In this document: piece by piece, positions 38,844 through 48,836 of the stretch
How the letters are laid out: every line of letters begins with the position of its first letter
Position numbering within the stretch: position 1 is the first letter of the stretch
Assembly: GCF_013620795.1 (NCBI RefSeq)
Contig: NZ_LGLW01000003.1
Span: 310,001-374,000, forward strand
Source of the DNA: Pseudomonas sp. Q2-TVG4-2
GTDB lineage: Bacteria; Pseudomonadota; Gammaproteobacteria; Pseudomonadales; Pseudomonadaceae
Direction: 5' to 3'
DNA length: 64,000 bases
The notes under the pieces: generated by a model
Told to the model about the DNA's origin: nothing
Databases searched by the model: none
The model's input: the letters and a program-made list of their open reading frames with translations, nothing else
Program-made: the position numbers and the translations under genes

Positions 38844-40070
38844 TCAGTCGATGGTGTCCTGGGTCTGACACTGGTACGCCTGAACGGCGATCAGGCGACC
38901 ACGCTTGAGAGCTTCGCCCAGCTCGGCTCCCTTGTAGCCTTGTTCGATCAACGGTTTCACCTGAACGGCGCGGGCGGACTCGGCGGCGCCTCGCAGGTAG
39001 TCCGCCTGTGGATAATCATGCGCCTCCAGGCCGCGGCCTTTCGCATCCATTTCGCACGCGGCGATGAACTGCTCGAAGCGGTCCGGGCGACGGTAGATAT
39101 CGAAATGCTGAAGCAACTCGAACAGCTGGGGCGCGGGTAGCGTCATTGCGCCATGAGCCTGAGCGTGAAACTCACCGGTCAGCGTGGCCAGTTCCTGGCA
39201 GTCTCGCGGCACTTTAAATCGAGCATTGACGGTCTCGATCAGCGGCACTCCCGCTTTGCCGGAGTCCGATCCCTGCACGTTCGGCGCTACCGTTCTGCCC
39301 AGGTGCTGTAATAGGCAGGACCAGCGCACCGTTAACGGCTGTCCATGGGCAGCGCACTGGCGCATTACCGCGAGCATGTGTTCGCCGGTAGCTGTATCTG
39401 CGGGGTTGGCCTGCGCTTGCGGCATGCTGAACAGCCGGTCGATTTCCGGAAACAGTTCCTTTAGCGCGCCGCATTCGCGCAGTACCTGCACGAACACGTC
39501 AGGGCGGGGCTCCATGAGGGCGCGTGAGATCTCCTTCCAGCTGCGTTCCGGTGTCAGCGCCTGAAGCTCTCCCGACTCGGCAAGCTGGCGCATCAGCGCC
39601 TGCGTTTCAGGCGCGACGCTGAAACCAAGCTCGGCATAGCGCGCTGCAAAGCGGGCCACACGCAGCACCCGTAACGGGTCCTCGGCGAAAGCAGGGGATA
39701 CATGCCTGAGCTGGCGGGCGGCGAGGTCGGCCTGGCCTCCGTAGGGGTCGATCAGATTACCCTGCTCATCCTCAGCCATGGCATTGATGGTCAGGTCGCG
39801 ACGGGTCAGGTCTTCTTCAAGCGTAACGTCAGGGCTGGCGTAGAAGGTGAAACCGCCATAACCGCGGCCACTCTTGCGCTCGGTGCGGGCAAGCGCGTAT
39901 TCCTCGCCTGAAGCAGGATGCAGGAACACCGGGAAGTCCGCCCCCACCGGGCGATAGCCCTTGGCCTGCATTTCCTCGGCGCTGGAGCCGACCACGACCC
40001 AATCCACCTCGGTCACTGGCCGCCCCAGCAATCGATCACGCACCGCTCCGCCGACTTTGTAGATCTGCAT
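38844..40070 (-). CDS. cca: CCA-adding enzyme (tRNA nucleotidyltransferase)
   Basis: Adds or repairs the 3' CCA of tRNAs. The 408-residue class II enzyme has [12 protein letters not shown], the catalytic EVDWVVVG (Glu21 and Asp23, where E. coli has two Asp), [11 protein letters not shown] and the tRNA-binding helices. In the C-terminal HD region the metal-binding His-Asp doublet of E. coli (HDLGK) reads QHLGR (Gln255-His256), so the phosphohydrolase activities of E. coli Cca are probably missing. ATG 40070 ([10 protein letters not shown]) is preferred over the frame opening at 40118. Confidence 0.95.
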   Translation of the reverse strand: MQIYKVGGAVRDRLLGRPVTEVDWVVVGSSAEEMQAKGYRPVGADFPVFLHPASGEEYALARTERKSGRGYGGFTFYASPDVTLEEDLTRRDLTINAMAEDEQGNLIDPYGGQADLAARQLRHVSPAFAEDPLRVLRVARFAARYAELGFSVAPETQALMRQLAESGELQALTPERSWKEISRALMEPRPDVFVQVLRECGALKELFPEIDRLFSMPQAQANPADTATGEHMLAVMRQCAAHGQPLTVRWSCLLQHLGRTVAPNVQGSDSGKAGVPLIETVNARFKVPRDCQELATLTGEFHAQAHGAMTLPAPQLFELLQHFDIYRRPDRFEQFIAACEMDAKGRGLEAHDYPQADYLRGAAESARAVQVKPLIEQGYKGAELGEALKRGRLIAVQAYQCQTQDTID

Positions 40071-40105
40071 GTGTTCCTCCGTTCCGGCGGAGGATAAACG
40101 AAAGC

Positions 40106-40126
40106 CCCGCGACAGCAAGCCGCGGG
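40106..40126 (-). terminator. Terminator after spoVR
   Basis: CCCGCG (40106-40111) and CGCGGG (40121-40126) pair; on the minus strand GCTTTCGTTT follows. It lies between the spoVR stop and the cca start. Confidence 0.55.
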
Positions 40127-40163
40127 TACCTAGGGCGAGCCGTCGTTCGAAGGCGTGTCCCGA

Positions 40164-41717
40164 TCAGATCGGCGGCAGCGCCAGGTTCACGCCTGGGAAC
40201 TTGCTTTCGGTGTCCGGCTCTACCCGGGGCGGCATGTGATGAGTGGTGACCAGCTTGTCGTCCTGCATCGATTGCAAATGCACGTCGAACCCCCAGAGCC
40301 GGTGCAAGTGCTTGAGCACTTCATCGGTGGAGCCGCCCAGGGGTTTGCGGTCATGCTGCTGATGGCGCAGGGTCAGCGAGCGATCACCGCGGCGATCGAC
40401 ACTCCAAACCTGCACGTTGGGCTCGCGATTGCCGAGGTTGTACTGCGCCGCGAGCAATTCGCGGATAGTGTGGTACCCGCTCTCGTCATGGATGGCGGGT
40501 ACTAACAGGTCGTCTCTGTGGTCGTCGTCGAGAATGCTGAATAGCTTGAGATCGCGGATGACCTTCGGCGAAAGGAACTGCAGGATGAAGCTCTCATCCT
40601 TGAAGTTGTTCATTGCGAACTTCACGGTGGTCAGCCAATCGCTGCCGGCGATGTCCGGGAACCAGCGCCTGTCTTCCTCGGTGGGGTGTTCGCAGATCCG
40701 GCGGATGTCCTGATACATGGCGAAACCGAGGGTATAGGGGTTGATGCCGCTGTAGTACGGGCTGTCGAAGCCGGGTTGATAGATCACACTAGTATGCGAT
40801 TGAAGGAACTCCATCATGAAGCCGTCAGTCACCAGCCCTTCGTCGTACAGGTCGTTGAGCAGCGTGTAATGCCAGAAAGTCGCCCAGCCCTCGTTCATGA
40901 CCTGGGTCTGGCGCTGCGGATAAAAGTACTGCGCGATCTTGCGCACGATGCGCACCACTTCGCGCTGCCAAGGCTCCAGGAGCGGTGCGTGCTTCTCTAC
41001 GAAGTAGAGGATATTTTCCTGCGGCTCGGCCGGGAAGCGCTGGTCGCGCTCGCGTTCGTCGGTCTTTTCGCTGGACTTCGGAATGGTCCGCCAGAGGTCG
41101 TTGATCTGCTTTTGCAGGTGCTCTTCGCGATCCTTCTGCCGCCGGCGTTCTTCCTCGGCGGAAATCGGGTAAGGGCGCTTGTAGCGGTCGACGCCGTAGT
41201 TCATCAGGGCGTGACAGGAGTCGAGCAGGTCTTCCACCGCATCGATGCCGTGGCGTTCCTCGCACTGCATGATGTACTGCTTGGCGAAGACCAGGTAGTC
41301 AATGATCGAGCTGGCATCGGTCCAGGTGCGGAACAGATAGTTGCCCTTGAAGAAGCTGTTGTGACCGTAGCTGGCATGGGCGATCACAAGCGCCTGCATG
41401 GTGATGGTGTTTTCTTCCATCAGGTAGGCGATGCAGGGGTCGGAATTGATCACGATCTCGTAGGCCAGGCCCATCTGTCCCCGGGTGTATGATTTTTCCG
41501 TGCTGAGGAAGTGCTTGCCGTAGGACCAATGGTGATAGCCCAGCGGCATGCCCACCGAGGCATAGGCGTCCATCATCTGTTCGGCGGTGATGACTTCGAT
41601 CTGGTTCGGGTAGGTATCCAACGCGTAGCGCTCGGCGATACGACCGATCTCGCGGTCGTAGGCGCGGATCAGCTCGAAGGTCCATTCCGAACCGGTGGAA
41701 ATGGGCTGTCGTTTCAT
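40164..41717 (-). CDS. SpoVR family protein
   Basis: A 517-residue cytoplasmic protein of the SpoVR/YcgB family. Its molecular role is unknown; despite the name it is widespread in non-sporulating bacteria. Family stretches such as YHHWSYGKHFLSTEKSY, HASYGHNSFFKGNYLF and MNEGWATFWHYTLLNDLYDEG are visible. It follows the yeaH-like gene by ten bases, in the common yeaG-yeaH-spoVR order linked to starvation and stationary phase. Confidence 0.93.
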   Translation of the reverse strand: MKRQPISTGSEWTFELIRAYDREIGRIAERYALDTYPNQIEVITAEQMMDAYASVGMPLGYHHWSYGKHFLSTEKSYTRGQMGLAYEIVINSDPCIAYLMEENTITMQALVIAHASYGHNSFFKGNYLFRTWTDASSIIDYLVFAKQYIMQCEERHGIDAVEDLLDSCHALMNYGVDRYKRPYPISAEEERRRQKDREEHLQKQINDLWRTIPKSSEKTDERERDQRFPAEPQENILYFVEKHAPLLEPWQREVVRIVRKIAQYFYPQRQTQVMNEGWATFWHYTLLNDLYDEGLVTDGFMMEFLQSHTSVIYQPGFDSPYYSGINPYTLGFAMYQDIRRICEHPTEEDRRWFPDIAGSDWLTTVKFAMNNFKDESFILQFLSPKVIRDLKLFSILDDDHRDDLLVPAIHDESGYHTIRELLAAQYNLGNREPNVQVWSVDRRGDRSLTLRHQQHDRKPLGGSTDEVLKHLHRLWGFDVHLQSMQDDKLVTTHHMPPRVEPDTESKFPGVNLALPPI

Positions 41718-41727
41718 ACTGCGTACC

Positions 41728-42999
41728 TCAGCTAGCCATGCGCCGCTGGAACAGTTCGCGGAACACCGGGTAGATGTCTCCTGCGGTTACCAGCTGCTGC
41801 TGGGCGAACGAGTCACCGAAGGCCTCGGCCACCTGGTTATATTCGTACCACAGCGCCTGATGTTCGCGCGGGGTGATTTCGACGTAGGTGAAATACTGGA
41901 CGAAGGGCATGATCTGGTTGATCAGAATGTCCCGGCAGATCGGCGAATCGTCGTTCCAGTTGTCGCCATCGGAAGCCTGCGCCGCATAGATGTTCCACTC
42001 GTTGGCCGGGTAACGCTCGGCCATGATCTCCTGCATCATTTTCAGCGCACTGGACACAATGGTGCCGCCGGTTTCCCGCGAGTAGAAGAATTCTTCTTCA
42101 TCAACCTCCTTGGCACTGGTGTGGTGACGAATGAACACCACGTCGATCTTGTCGTAGTTCCGCTTGAGGAACAGATACAGGAGGATGAAGAAGCGCTTGG
42201 CGATGTCCTTGGTGGATTGGGTCATGGAGCCCGATACGTCCATCAGGCAGAACATCACCGCCTTGGAGCTGGGATTGGGGTGCTTGACCAGCAGGTTGTA
42301 TTTGAGGTCGAAGGTATCGAGAAAGGGAACGCGGTGGATGCGTGCGCTGAGGCGTTCGATCTCCTCTTCGGCTGCCTGGATGTCGGTAAAGTTGGCAGGC
42401 TCCTCAAGCTTCAGACGCGCCAGCTCGGCTTTGATCTCACGCAGCTTGGCGCGGCTGCTGCCCGACAATGCGATGCGGCGCGCGTGGGCCGAGCGCAGGG
42501 TGCGAATAATGTTGATGCGTGACGGGTTGCCTTCGTTGCTGATGCCAGCGCGGACAGTCTTGAAGGTATCGGTGCCGGCCAGATGTCGCTTCACCAGATT
42601 GGGCAGCTCCAGGTCCTCGAACATGAAGTCGAGAAACTCCTCCTGGGTGATTTGAAAGACGAAATCATCCATGCCTTCGCCGCTGTTGCTGGCTTGACCC
42701 GCGCCCTGGCCACCGCCGCCGCCCTGAGGCCGGGGGATGCGCTCGCCAGCGACGAATTCCTTGTTACCGGGGTGGACGATGGTCTGCCGACCGCCGCGTC
42801 CATGATGCAGGATCGGCTCATCGGTATCGCGGCCGGGAATGCTGATCTGCTCGCCGTGTTCCATGTCGGTGATGGAGCGGCGCCCGACGGCTTCTTCCAC
42901 CGCCTTCTTGATATGCCCACGGTACCGCTGCAGGAAACGCTGGCGATTCACCGTGCTCTTGTTCTTGCCGTTCAGTCGGCGGTCAATCACGTAACTCAT
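41728..42999 (-). CDS. YeaH family protein (DUF444, von Willebrand-like)
   Basis: A 423-residue protein of the DUF444 family. The N-terminal half is basic and Gly-rich ([12 protein letters not shown] near 95), and the C-terminal half has a von Willebrand A-like fold with the metal-binding DVSGSM ([17 protein letters not shown]). It probably works with the kinase encoded upstream. It lies 79 bases after the kinase gene, with a perfect 10-bp hairpin in the gap, and ten bases before spoVR. Confidence 0.93.
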   Translation of the reverse strand: MSYVIDRRLNGKNKSTVNRQRFLQRYRGHIKKAVEEAVGRRSITDMEHGEQISIPGRDTDEPILHHGRGGRQTIVHPGNKEFVAGERIPRPQGGGGGQGAGQASNSGEGMDDFVFQITQEEFLDFMFEDLELPNLVKRHLAGTDTFKTVRAGISNEGNPSRINIIRTLRSAHARRIALSGSSRAKLREIKAELARLKLEEPANFTDIQAAEEEIERLSARIHRVPFLDTFDLKYNLLVKHPNPSSKAVMFCLMDVSGSMTQSTKDIAKRFFILLYLFLKRNYDKIDVVFIRHHTSAKEVDEEEFFYSRETGGTIVSSALKMMQEIMAERYPANEWNIYAAQASDGDNWNDDSPICRDILINQIMPFVQYFTYVEITPREHQALWYEYNQVAEAFGDSFAQQQLVTAGDIYPVFRELFQRRMAS

Positions 43000-43024
43000 A
43001 TGAGCCCTCCGGGCTGAGGCTGGA

Positions 43025-43057
43025 GGCTGGACGAATTGTTGTTCCTGTCGTCCAGCC
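43025..43057 (-). repeat. Hairpin in the kinase-yeaH gap
   Basis: GGCTGGACGA (43025-43034) and TCGTCCAGCC (43048-43057) are perfect complements with a 13-base loop. Nearby GAGGCTGGAGGCTGG and AGCTTCAAGC words resemble the repeat between rsmA and pdxA. It could adjust kinase versus yeaH-spoVR expression. Confidence 0.55.
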
Positions 43058-43078
43058 CAGCTTCAAGCGGCTTTTGCG

Positions 43079-45001
43079 TTACTGTGATTTACGTACCCGC
43101 AGATACCATTCGGAAAGCAGGCGCACCTGTTTCTCGGTATAGCCGCGTTCGACCATGCGCACCACGAAGTCGCTGTGCTTTTTCTGATCTTCCTTGCTGG
43201 CTTTGGCGTTGAAGCTGATGACCGGCAGCAGGTCCTCGGTGTTGGAGAACATTTTCTTCTCGATCACCACCCGCAGCTTTTCGTAGCTCAGCCAGGACGG
43301 GTTCTTGCCGTTGTTGTTGGCGCGGGCACGCAGCACGAAGTTGACGATCTCGTTGCGGAAGTCCTTCGGGTTGCTGATGCCGGCCGGCTTTTCGATCTTC
43401 TCCAGCTCTTCGTTGAGCGCGGCGCGGTTGAGGATCTCGCCGGTTTCCGGGTCGCGGTATTCCTGATCCTGAATCCAGAAGTCGGCGTAGAGCACGTAGC
43501 GGTCAAAAATATTCTGGCCGTACTCGCTGTAGGACTCAAGATAGGCGGTCTGAATTTCCTTGCCGATGAAATCGACGTAACGCGGCGCCAGGTATTCCTT
43601 GATGAATCGCAGGTAACGCTCACGCACCTCGGCAGGGAATTGCTCTTGCTCGATCTGTTGCTCCAATACATAAAGCAGGTGCACTGGGTTGGCCGCGATC
43701 TCGTGCGGATCGAAGTTGAATACCTTCGACAGGATTTTGAAGGCGAAGCGAGTCGAGAGCCCGTTCATGCCCTCGTCGACGCCAGCGGTGTCGCGATACT
43801 CCTGGATCGACTTGGCCTTGGGGTCGGTGTCCTTGAGGTTCTCACCGTCGTAGACCCGCATCTTCGAATAGATGTTGGAGTTTTCCGGCTCTTTCAAACG
43901 GCTCAGCACCGAGAACTGCGCCAGCATCTTCAGCGTATCGGGGGCGCAGTGAGCCTTCGATAGCGAGCTGTTGAACAGCAATTTGTCGTAGATCTTTATC
44001 TCGTCAGTGACCCGCAGGCAGTACGGCACCTTGACGATATAGATACGGTCGATGAACGCTTCGTTGTTCTTGTTGTTGCGGAAGGTGTGCCATTCCGATT
44101 CGTTGGAGTGGGCCAGCAGGATGCCGCTATAGGGAATCGCGCCGAGGCCCTCGGTGCTGTTGTAGTTGCCTTCCTGAGTAGCGGTCAGCAGCGGATGCAG
44201 CACCTTGATCGGCGCTTTGAACATCTCGACGAATTCCATCATGCCCTGGTTGGCACGGCAGAGCGCGCCCGAGTAGCTGTAGGCATCGGCGTCGTTCTGT
44301 GGGTATTCCTCGAGCTTGCGAATATCGACCTTACCCACCAGGGCCGAAATGTCCTGGTTGTTCTCGTCGCCCGGCTCTGTTTTGGCGATTGCGATCTGGT
44401 TGAGGATCGAGGGGTACAGCTTGACCACGCGGAACTGGCTGATGTCGCCGCCGAACTCCTGCAAGCGCTTGGTGGCCCAGGGCGACATGATCGAATTCAA
44501 ATAACGTCGCGGGATGCCGTAGTCCTCTTCAAGGATTTGAGCGTCTTCGGCCGGGTTGAACAGGCCTAGCGGTGATTCGAACACCGGCGAGCCCTTGATG
44601 GCGTAAAAGGGCACTTTCTCCATCAGCTGCTTGAGCTTTTCGGCGAGGGACGATTTACCACCGCCCACCGGACCGAGGAGGTAGAGGATCTGCTTCTTCT
44701 CTTCCAGCCCTTGAGCGGCATGGCGGAAGTACGAAACGATCTGGTCGATGCACTCCTCCATCCCGTGGAAGTCTTCGAACGCGGGATAGCGGCGGATCAC
44801 CTTGTTGGAAAAGATCCGCGACAATCGAGAATCGGTCGAGGTATCGATCAGCTCGGGTTCGCCGATTGCGACCAACAGACGCTCGGCGGCGGTGGCGTAG
44901 GTACCCCGGTCTTCCTTGCACAGGTCGAGGTATTCCTGGAGCGAATATTCCTCCTGGCGGGTTGCTTCGAATCGTTGCTGGAAATGGCTGAAAATGCTCA
45001 T
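43079..45001 (-). CDS. PrkA/YeaG family serine protein kinase
   Basis: A 640-residue AAA-type serine protein kinase. The N-terminal AAA domain has the Walker A LLGPVGGGKSSLAEKL near residue 105; the C-terminal half is the PrkA kinase domain. YeaG kinases respond to starvation, acid and salt stress in enterobacteria. ATG 45001 (MSIFSHFQQRFE) has GAGGTGA upstream and is preferred over the frame opening at 45091. It is the first gene of the yeaG-yeaH-spoVR operon. Confidence 0.94.
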   Translation of the reverse strand: MSIFSHFQQRFEATRQEEYSLQEYLDLCKEDRGTYATAAERLLVAIGEPELIDTSTDSRLSRIFSNKVIRRYPAFEDFHGMEECIDQIVSYFRHAAQGLEEKKQILYLLGPVGGGKSSLAEKLKQLMEKVPFYAIKGSPVFESPLGLFNPAEDAQILEEDYGIPRRYLNSIMSPWATKRLQEFGGDISQFRVVKLYPSILNQIAIAKTEPGDENNQDISALVGKVDIRKLEEYPQNDADAYSYSGALCRANQGMMEFVEMFKAPIKVLHPLLTATQEGNYNSTEGLGAIPYSGILLAHSNESEWHTFRNNKNNEAFIDRIYIVKVPYCLRVTDEIKIYDKLLFNSSLSKAHCAPDTLKMLAQFSVLSRLKEPENSNIYSKMRVYDGENLKDTDPKAKSIQEYRDTAGVDEGMNGLSTRFAFKILSKVFNFDPHEIAANPVHLLYVLEQQIEQEQFPAEVRERYLRFIKEYLAPRYVDFIGKEIQTAYLESYSEYGQNIFDRYVLYADFWIQDQEYRDPETGEILNRAALNEELEKIEKPAGISNPKDFRNEIVNFVLRARANNNGKNPSWLSYEKLRVVIEKKMFSNTEDLLPVISFNAKASKEDQKKHSDFVVRMVERGYTEKQVRLLSEWYLRVRKSQ

Positions 45002-45237
45002 GACTTCACCTCGGACGATGCTCGGAGCCGGTGTTGTCATCAGGCATTCAGGTACGGCCGACTGCTCGGCCTGTGGAGTCCCCCCGAACACCTAATGGTC
45101 GAAAACCTGAGGCCCGGTAGCCGGTGCACGGCTTTCACCTGTTTGGATGGCCTGAACTGAAGGATAGTTCGGATTCAGCAAATTCAAGGGAAGAGAGGTG
45201 CTTTTACCGCTGCGTTTCGTCGGATGGGAAGCGCAAG

Positions 45238-45254
45238 GCCGCGCGATGCGCGGC
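45238..45254 (-). terminator. Hairpin after glpE
   Basis: GCCGCGC (45238-45244) and GCGCGGC (45248-45254) form a stem with loop GAT, 20 bases after the glpE stop on the minus strand. The rest of 45002-45237, upstream of the kinase gene, shows no gene and no promoter convincing enough to list. Confidence 0.5.
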
Positions 45255-45273
45255 GTTTGGAGACGATATTTTT

Positions 45274-45603
45274 TTACGACAGATCGCCCTGTTCGACGTC
45301 TTTGGGATAGGTCTGGCGCCACAGCTCGAAGCCGCCATCAAGGCTGTAGACGTCCGAGAAACCCTGGTTTACCAAGTAAGCAGCGGCGCTCTGGCTGGAG
45401 TGACCGTGATAGCACGTGACGACCAGTGGGTGGTCGAGATCCGCCGCCGCGATGAAGTCCGGCAGGGAATGGTTGTCAAGATGTGTCGAGCCGGCGATAT
45501 GCCCGCTGGCGTAGCTGTGTGCGTCGCGAATATCGACGATCACACCGCCGCCGTTGCGCAGCGCCTGGGCCTGCTGCGGAGAGATACGTTTGAACTCAGT
45601 CAT
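45274..45603 (-). CDS. glpE: Thiosulfate sulfurtransferase GlpE (rhodanese)
   Basis: A 109-residue single-domain rhodanese that moves sulfane sulfur from thiosulfate to an acceptor. The active-site loop is [11 protein letters not shown], with the catalytic Cys and the GlpE-type loop. ATG 45603 lies eight bases inside the end of apaH, so it is the last gene of the surA-pdxA-rsmA-apaGH string. The glp regulon link known from E. coli is not evident here. Confidence 0.94.
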   Translation of the reverse strand: MTEFKRISPQQAQALRNGGGVIVDIRDAHSYASGHIAGSTHLDNHSLPDFIAAADLDHPLVVTCYHGHSSQSAAAYLVNQGFSDVYSLDGGFELWRQTYPKDVEQGDLS

Positions 45604-46420
45604 GGGTTGCCTCGCATTCGCAGCGGTGCATTTCTCCGCTGTCGAGATTCATCAGGGTCATGGTGTTGCCCCATACGCAGCCGGTATCCAGCGCATAAAC
45701 GTTGGGCTCGTCGCAGTGACCTTCCAGTGCGGCCCAGTGGCCGAAGATAATCTTACAGCCTCGGGTCTTGCGATTGGGATGGCTGAACCAGGGCGCGAAG
45801 CCCGGCGGTGCCGATTCGAGCCCTTCCTTGGCTTGCAGATCGAGCGTGCCGTCAGCCTTGCAGAAGCGCATGCGCGTCAGATAGTTGGTGATCAGGCGCA
45901 ACCGCGGCACCCCGTGCAATTCCTTGTTCCACTTAGCGGGCAGGTTGCCGTACATGCCGTCGAGAAAGGGCTGCAGCATGGCGTCGTCGCACAAGGCTTG
46001 TTCGACTTCCGCGGCTCGCCTGAGCGCCTTGGCCAGTGTCCATTGTGGGGGGATGCCGGCATGGACCATGGTGGTCGCTCGTTCGGCGTCGTGATGGACC
46101 AGCTTCTGCTGACGCAGCCAGTCGATCAGGTCGGTCCGATCGGGCGCGTCGAGGATGGGTTTGAGCGTGTCGGATCGTTTCAACCGTTCGATCTTGTGCG
46201 CAACGGCCAGCAAGTGCAGATCATGATTGCCCAGCACGGTGACGGCTGAACTGCCAAGGTCGCGCACGAAGCGCAGCGCTTCAAGCGATTGCGGACCACG
46301 GTTAACGAGGTCCCCGGCGAGCCACAGGCAATCCCGCGAGGGGCTGAAGTCGACTCGCTGCAGCAGGCATTGAAGAGGTTCGAGGCAACCCTGCAGGTCG
46401 CCGACAGCATAGATAGTCAA
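45596..46420 (-). CDS. apaH: Bis(5'-nucleosyl)-tetraphosphatase ApaH
   Basis: ApaH hydrolyses Ap4A and can remove Np4 caps from RNA. The 274-residue calcineurin-like phosphoesterase has [31 protein letters not shown] and the C-terminal FGHWAAL. No ATG fits the conserved start; TTG 46420 overlaps the apaG stop as TTGA and is preceded by GGAG, giving [11 protein letters not shown]. Coupling of apaG and apaH is conserved in enterobacteria and pseudomonads. Confidence 0.95.
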   Translation of the reverse strand: MTIYAVGDLQGCLEPLQCLLQRVDFSPSRDCLWLAGDLVNRGPQSLEALRFVRDLGSSAVTVLGNHDLHLLAVAHKIERLKRSDTLKPILDAPDRTDLIDWLRQQKLVHHDAERATTMVHAGIPPQWTLAKALRRAAEVEQALCDDAMLQPFLDGMYGNLPAKWNKELHGVPRLRLITNYLTRMRFCKADGTLDLQAKEGLESAPPGFAPWFSHPNRKTRGCKIIFGHWAALEGHCDEPNVYALDTGCVWGNTMTLMNLDSGEMHRCECEATHD

Positions 46421-46800
46421 TGCAAGGCTCCGGGTACGGCCAGCCGGAAGGGGGCAATCTCGGCATCGAAGCGGTGCCCGTCTTCCGCGAGCATCTGATA
46501 GCTGCCCTGCATGGTGCCGACGCTGGATGTCATCAGCGTGCCGCTGGTATAGACATGGCGCTGGCCCGGCGCGATCACAGGCTGCTCGCCGACCACGCCG
46601 GCGCCGCGTACCTCCTGAACCTGGCCGTCGCCGTCGGTAATGATCCAATGACGAGACAGCAGTTGTGCAGTGAGCTGGCCCTTGTTTTCAATCGTTACTC
46701 TGTAGGCAAAGGCATAACGGTTTTGTTCCGGCTGCGACTGGTCGGCCAGATAAGCCGGGCTGACGCTGACGTCGATCCGGTAGCGAAGGTCTTCAGGCAT
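46417..46800 (-). CDS. apaG: ApaG family protein
   Basis: A 127-residue ApaG protein with a fibronectin-III-like fold. The conserved core [32 protein letters not shown] and [10 protein letters not shown] is present. Its biochemical role is unclear; it is linked genetically to Co2+ resistance and Mg2+ efflux in enterobacteria. It lies 26 bases after rsmA and overlaps apaH. Confidence 0.95.
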   Translation of the reverse strand: MPEDLRYRIDVSVSPAYLADQSQPEQNRYAFAYRVTIENKGQLTAQLLSRHWIITDGDGQVQEVRGAGVVGEQPVIAPGQRHVYTSGTLMTSSVGTMQGSYQMLAEDGHRFDAEIAPFRLAVPGALH

Positions 46801-46826
46801 GGGGACTCCTACTTTGGGGCTCGCCT

Positions 46827-47624
46827 TCAGACGCGGGCGGAAAGTTGGTCTGACAATCTTACGAACGCTGCCAGGTCAAGCTGTTCCGGGCGAAGGCTGC
46901 CATCAACATCTGCCGCGGCGATGGCGTCCGCGTCGAGCAGGCCCTTGAGCGTGTTGCGCAGCGTCTTGCGGCGCTGGTTAAAGGCCTGGCGAACGACGAT
47001 TTCCAGCTGGCGATGATCGCGCGCTGGATGCGGCAGCACTCCGTGAGGCGCCAGGCGCACGATGGCCGACTCCACCTTTGGCGCCGGGTTGAAGGCGCCA
47101 GCGCCAACATTGAACAGGTGCTCTACGCGACAGTGGTACTGCACCATGATCGACAAACGCCCCCAGTCACCACCGCCTGGCTGCGCAGCGAGGCGCTCGA
47201 CCACTTCCTTCTGCAGCATGAAATGCATGTCGCGGATCAGGTGAGCGTGGTCGAGCAGATGAAAGATCAGCGGCGTGGAGATGTTGTACGGCAGGTTGCC
47301 GACGATGCGCAGACTGCCGGGCTCCTGGCTCAGCTGGGCGAAATCGAACTTCAGGGCATCGCCCTGGTTAAGCGCGAAGTTGTCCCGCCCGGCGAACTTG
47401 TGCTGAAGAATCGGAATGAGGTCCAGGTCCAATTCGACCACATCCAGGTGCGCGCCGCTGTCGAGCAGCCCTTCGGTGAGGGCGCCCTGACCCGGTCCGA
47501 TTTCCACCAGGCGCTCGCCCGGTTTGGCATGGATAGCGCGCAGGATGCGATGAATCACGCCAGCATCGTGGAGGAAATTTTGGCCGAAACGCTTTCGCGC
47601 GCGGTGTTGATAGTTCTCGGACAT
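46827..47624 (-). CDS. rsmA: 16S rRNA dimethyladenosine transferase RsmA (KsgA)
   Basis: RsmA dimethylates A1518 and A1519 near the 3' end of 16S rRNA during late 30S assembly, using SAM. The 265-residue protein has QNFLHD at the start, the SAM motif [12 protein letters not shown] and the catalytic GNLPYNIST. The open frame starts at 47762, but ATG 47624 ([18 protein letters not shown]) is the family start. It follows pdxA across a 149-base gap containing repeats. Confidence 0.96.
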   Translation of the reverse strand: MSENYQHRARKRFGQNFLHDAGVIHRILRAIHAKPGERLVEIGPGQGALTEGLLDSGAHLDVVELDLDLIPILQHKFAGRDNFALNQGDALKFDFAQLSQEPGSLRIVGNLPYNISTPLIFHLLDHAHLIRDMHFMLQKEVVERLAAQPGGGDWGRLSIMVQYHCRVEHLFNVGAGAFNPAPKVESAIVRLAPHGVLPHPARDHRQLEIVVRQAFNQRRKTLRNTLKGLLDADAIAAADVDGSLRPEQLDLAAFVRLSDQLSARV

Positions 47625-47649
47625 GGACAGCAGCACCCAGGGAGCAGCT

Positions 47650-47775
47650 TGAAGCCAGAAGCCAGAAGCTGGAAGCGAAAAGGTGCGCAGTTTAGCAGGC
47701 TGGTGTGGGCGCCGCTTTTTGCATCCATCAGAAATCGGTGCGTCGAGACAGCCATGCGCCAATAAGCTTCCAGCT
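47650..47775. repeat. Repeat-bounded element between rsmA and pdxA
   Basis: The plus strand holds a short tandem run, GAAGCCA GAAGCCA GAAGC (from about 47651), and a 10-base inverted repeat: AGCTGGAAGC at 47667-47676 and GCTTCCAGCT at 47766-47775. The right arm reaches into the pdxA stop codon. About 90 bases without a gene lie between the arms. This looks like a small dispersed intergenic repeat, related in wording to the sequence near 43007-43070. Confidence 0.5.
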
Positions 47776-48754
47776 ATCTAGCCATCTGATACGCCGTTTC
47801 CAGCGCCACTTGCAGACTGCCGGTATCGATCCGGCCGGTACCAGCGAGATCCAGCGCGGTACCGTGATCGACCGAGGTGCGCACGATCGGTAAACCCAGG
47901 GTGACGTTGACGGCCGCGCCGAAGCCTTTGTATTTCAGCACCGGCAGGCCCTGGTCGTGATACATCGCCAGCACAGCGTCACAGTTATCGAGGTGCTTGG
48001 GAGTGAACAGGGTATCCGCGGGCAGCGGGCCGACGAGGTCGAGCCCCTCGTGCCGAAGTGCTTCCAGTGCCGGTTCGATGACTTCGATTTCCTCGCGCCC
48101 CAGGTGACCATCTTCGCCGGCATGCGGGTTGAGTCCGCAGACCAGTATGCGCGGACGAGCGATGCCGAACTTCTCCACCAGGTCGGCATGCAGAATGCGC
48201 GTTACACGCTGCAGTCGCTCGGTGGTTATTGTGGCGGCAACGTCCTTGAGCGGTAGGTGCGTAGTCACCAATGCGACCCGTAGGCCACGGGTGGCCAGCA
48301 TCATTACCACCTGCTCGGTGCCCGTCAGCTCGGCGAGGAACTCGGTGTGTCCGGAGAAGGGTATGCCGGCCTCGTTGATCACGCCTTTATGCACGGGTGC
48401 GGTAATCATTCCGGCGAAACTGCCGTCGAGGCAGCCGCGACCAGCGCGTTGCAGCGTTGCGAGCACATAGTTGGCATTTGCCGGGGTGAGCGCGCCGCTG
48501 ACAACGGGTGAGGCTAATTGTGTATCCCAGATATATAGGCAACTTGCGGCGGCAGGCTGGTCCGGCCAGCTGTCTGGAGTGACTTCAATCAAGGTGATAT
48601 CCAGCCCTAGCTCGGTTGCGCGTGCGCGCATCAGCTCAATGCTGGCTATGACGATCAGGGCGTGGGGGTGGCTGTCGCGTGCGAGCAGCAGGCAGAGGTC
48701 GGGGCCGATGCCGGCAGGCTCGCCGGGAGTCAGAGCGAAGCGTTTGACGGTCAT
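47774..48754 (-). CDS. pdxA: 4-hydroxythreonine-4-phosphate dehydrogenase PdxA
   Basis: PdxA oxidises 4-phosphohydroxythreonine in the DXP-dependent pyridoxal phosphate pathway. The 326-residue protein begins [13 protein letters not shown] and shows [24 protein letters not shown] and [14 protein letters not shown] with the metal-binding His residues. It follows surA after 82 bases, keeping the lptD-surA-pdxA-rsmA-apaG-apaH order of gammaproteobacteria. Confidence 0.96.
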   Translation of the reverse strand: MTVKRFALTPGEPAGIGPDLCLLLARDSHPHALIVIASIELMRARATELGLDITLIEVTPDSWPDQPAAASCLYIWDTQLASPVVSGALTPANANYVLATLQRAGRGCLDGSFAGMITAPVHKGVINEAGIPFSGHTEFLAELTGTEQVVMMLATRGLRVALVTTHLPLKDVAATITTERLQRVTRILHADLVEKFGIARPRILVCGLNPHAGEDGHLGREEIEVIEPALEALRHEGLDLVGPLPADTLFTPKHLDNCDAVLAMYHDQGLPVLKYKGFGAAVNVTLGLPIVRTSVDHGTALDLAGTGRIDTGSLQVALETAYQMAR

Positions 48755-48836
48755 GTCGATCAGCCCTCAGGCGGGTAAAAAAAGCGGTCCGGCCAAATTG
48801 GCAGGCCCGCTGATGGCGTGCGGCGACCCTGTCGAA

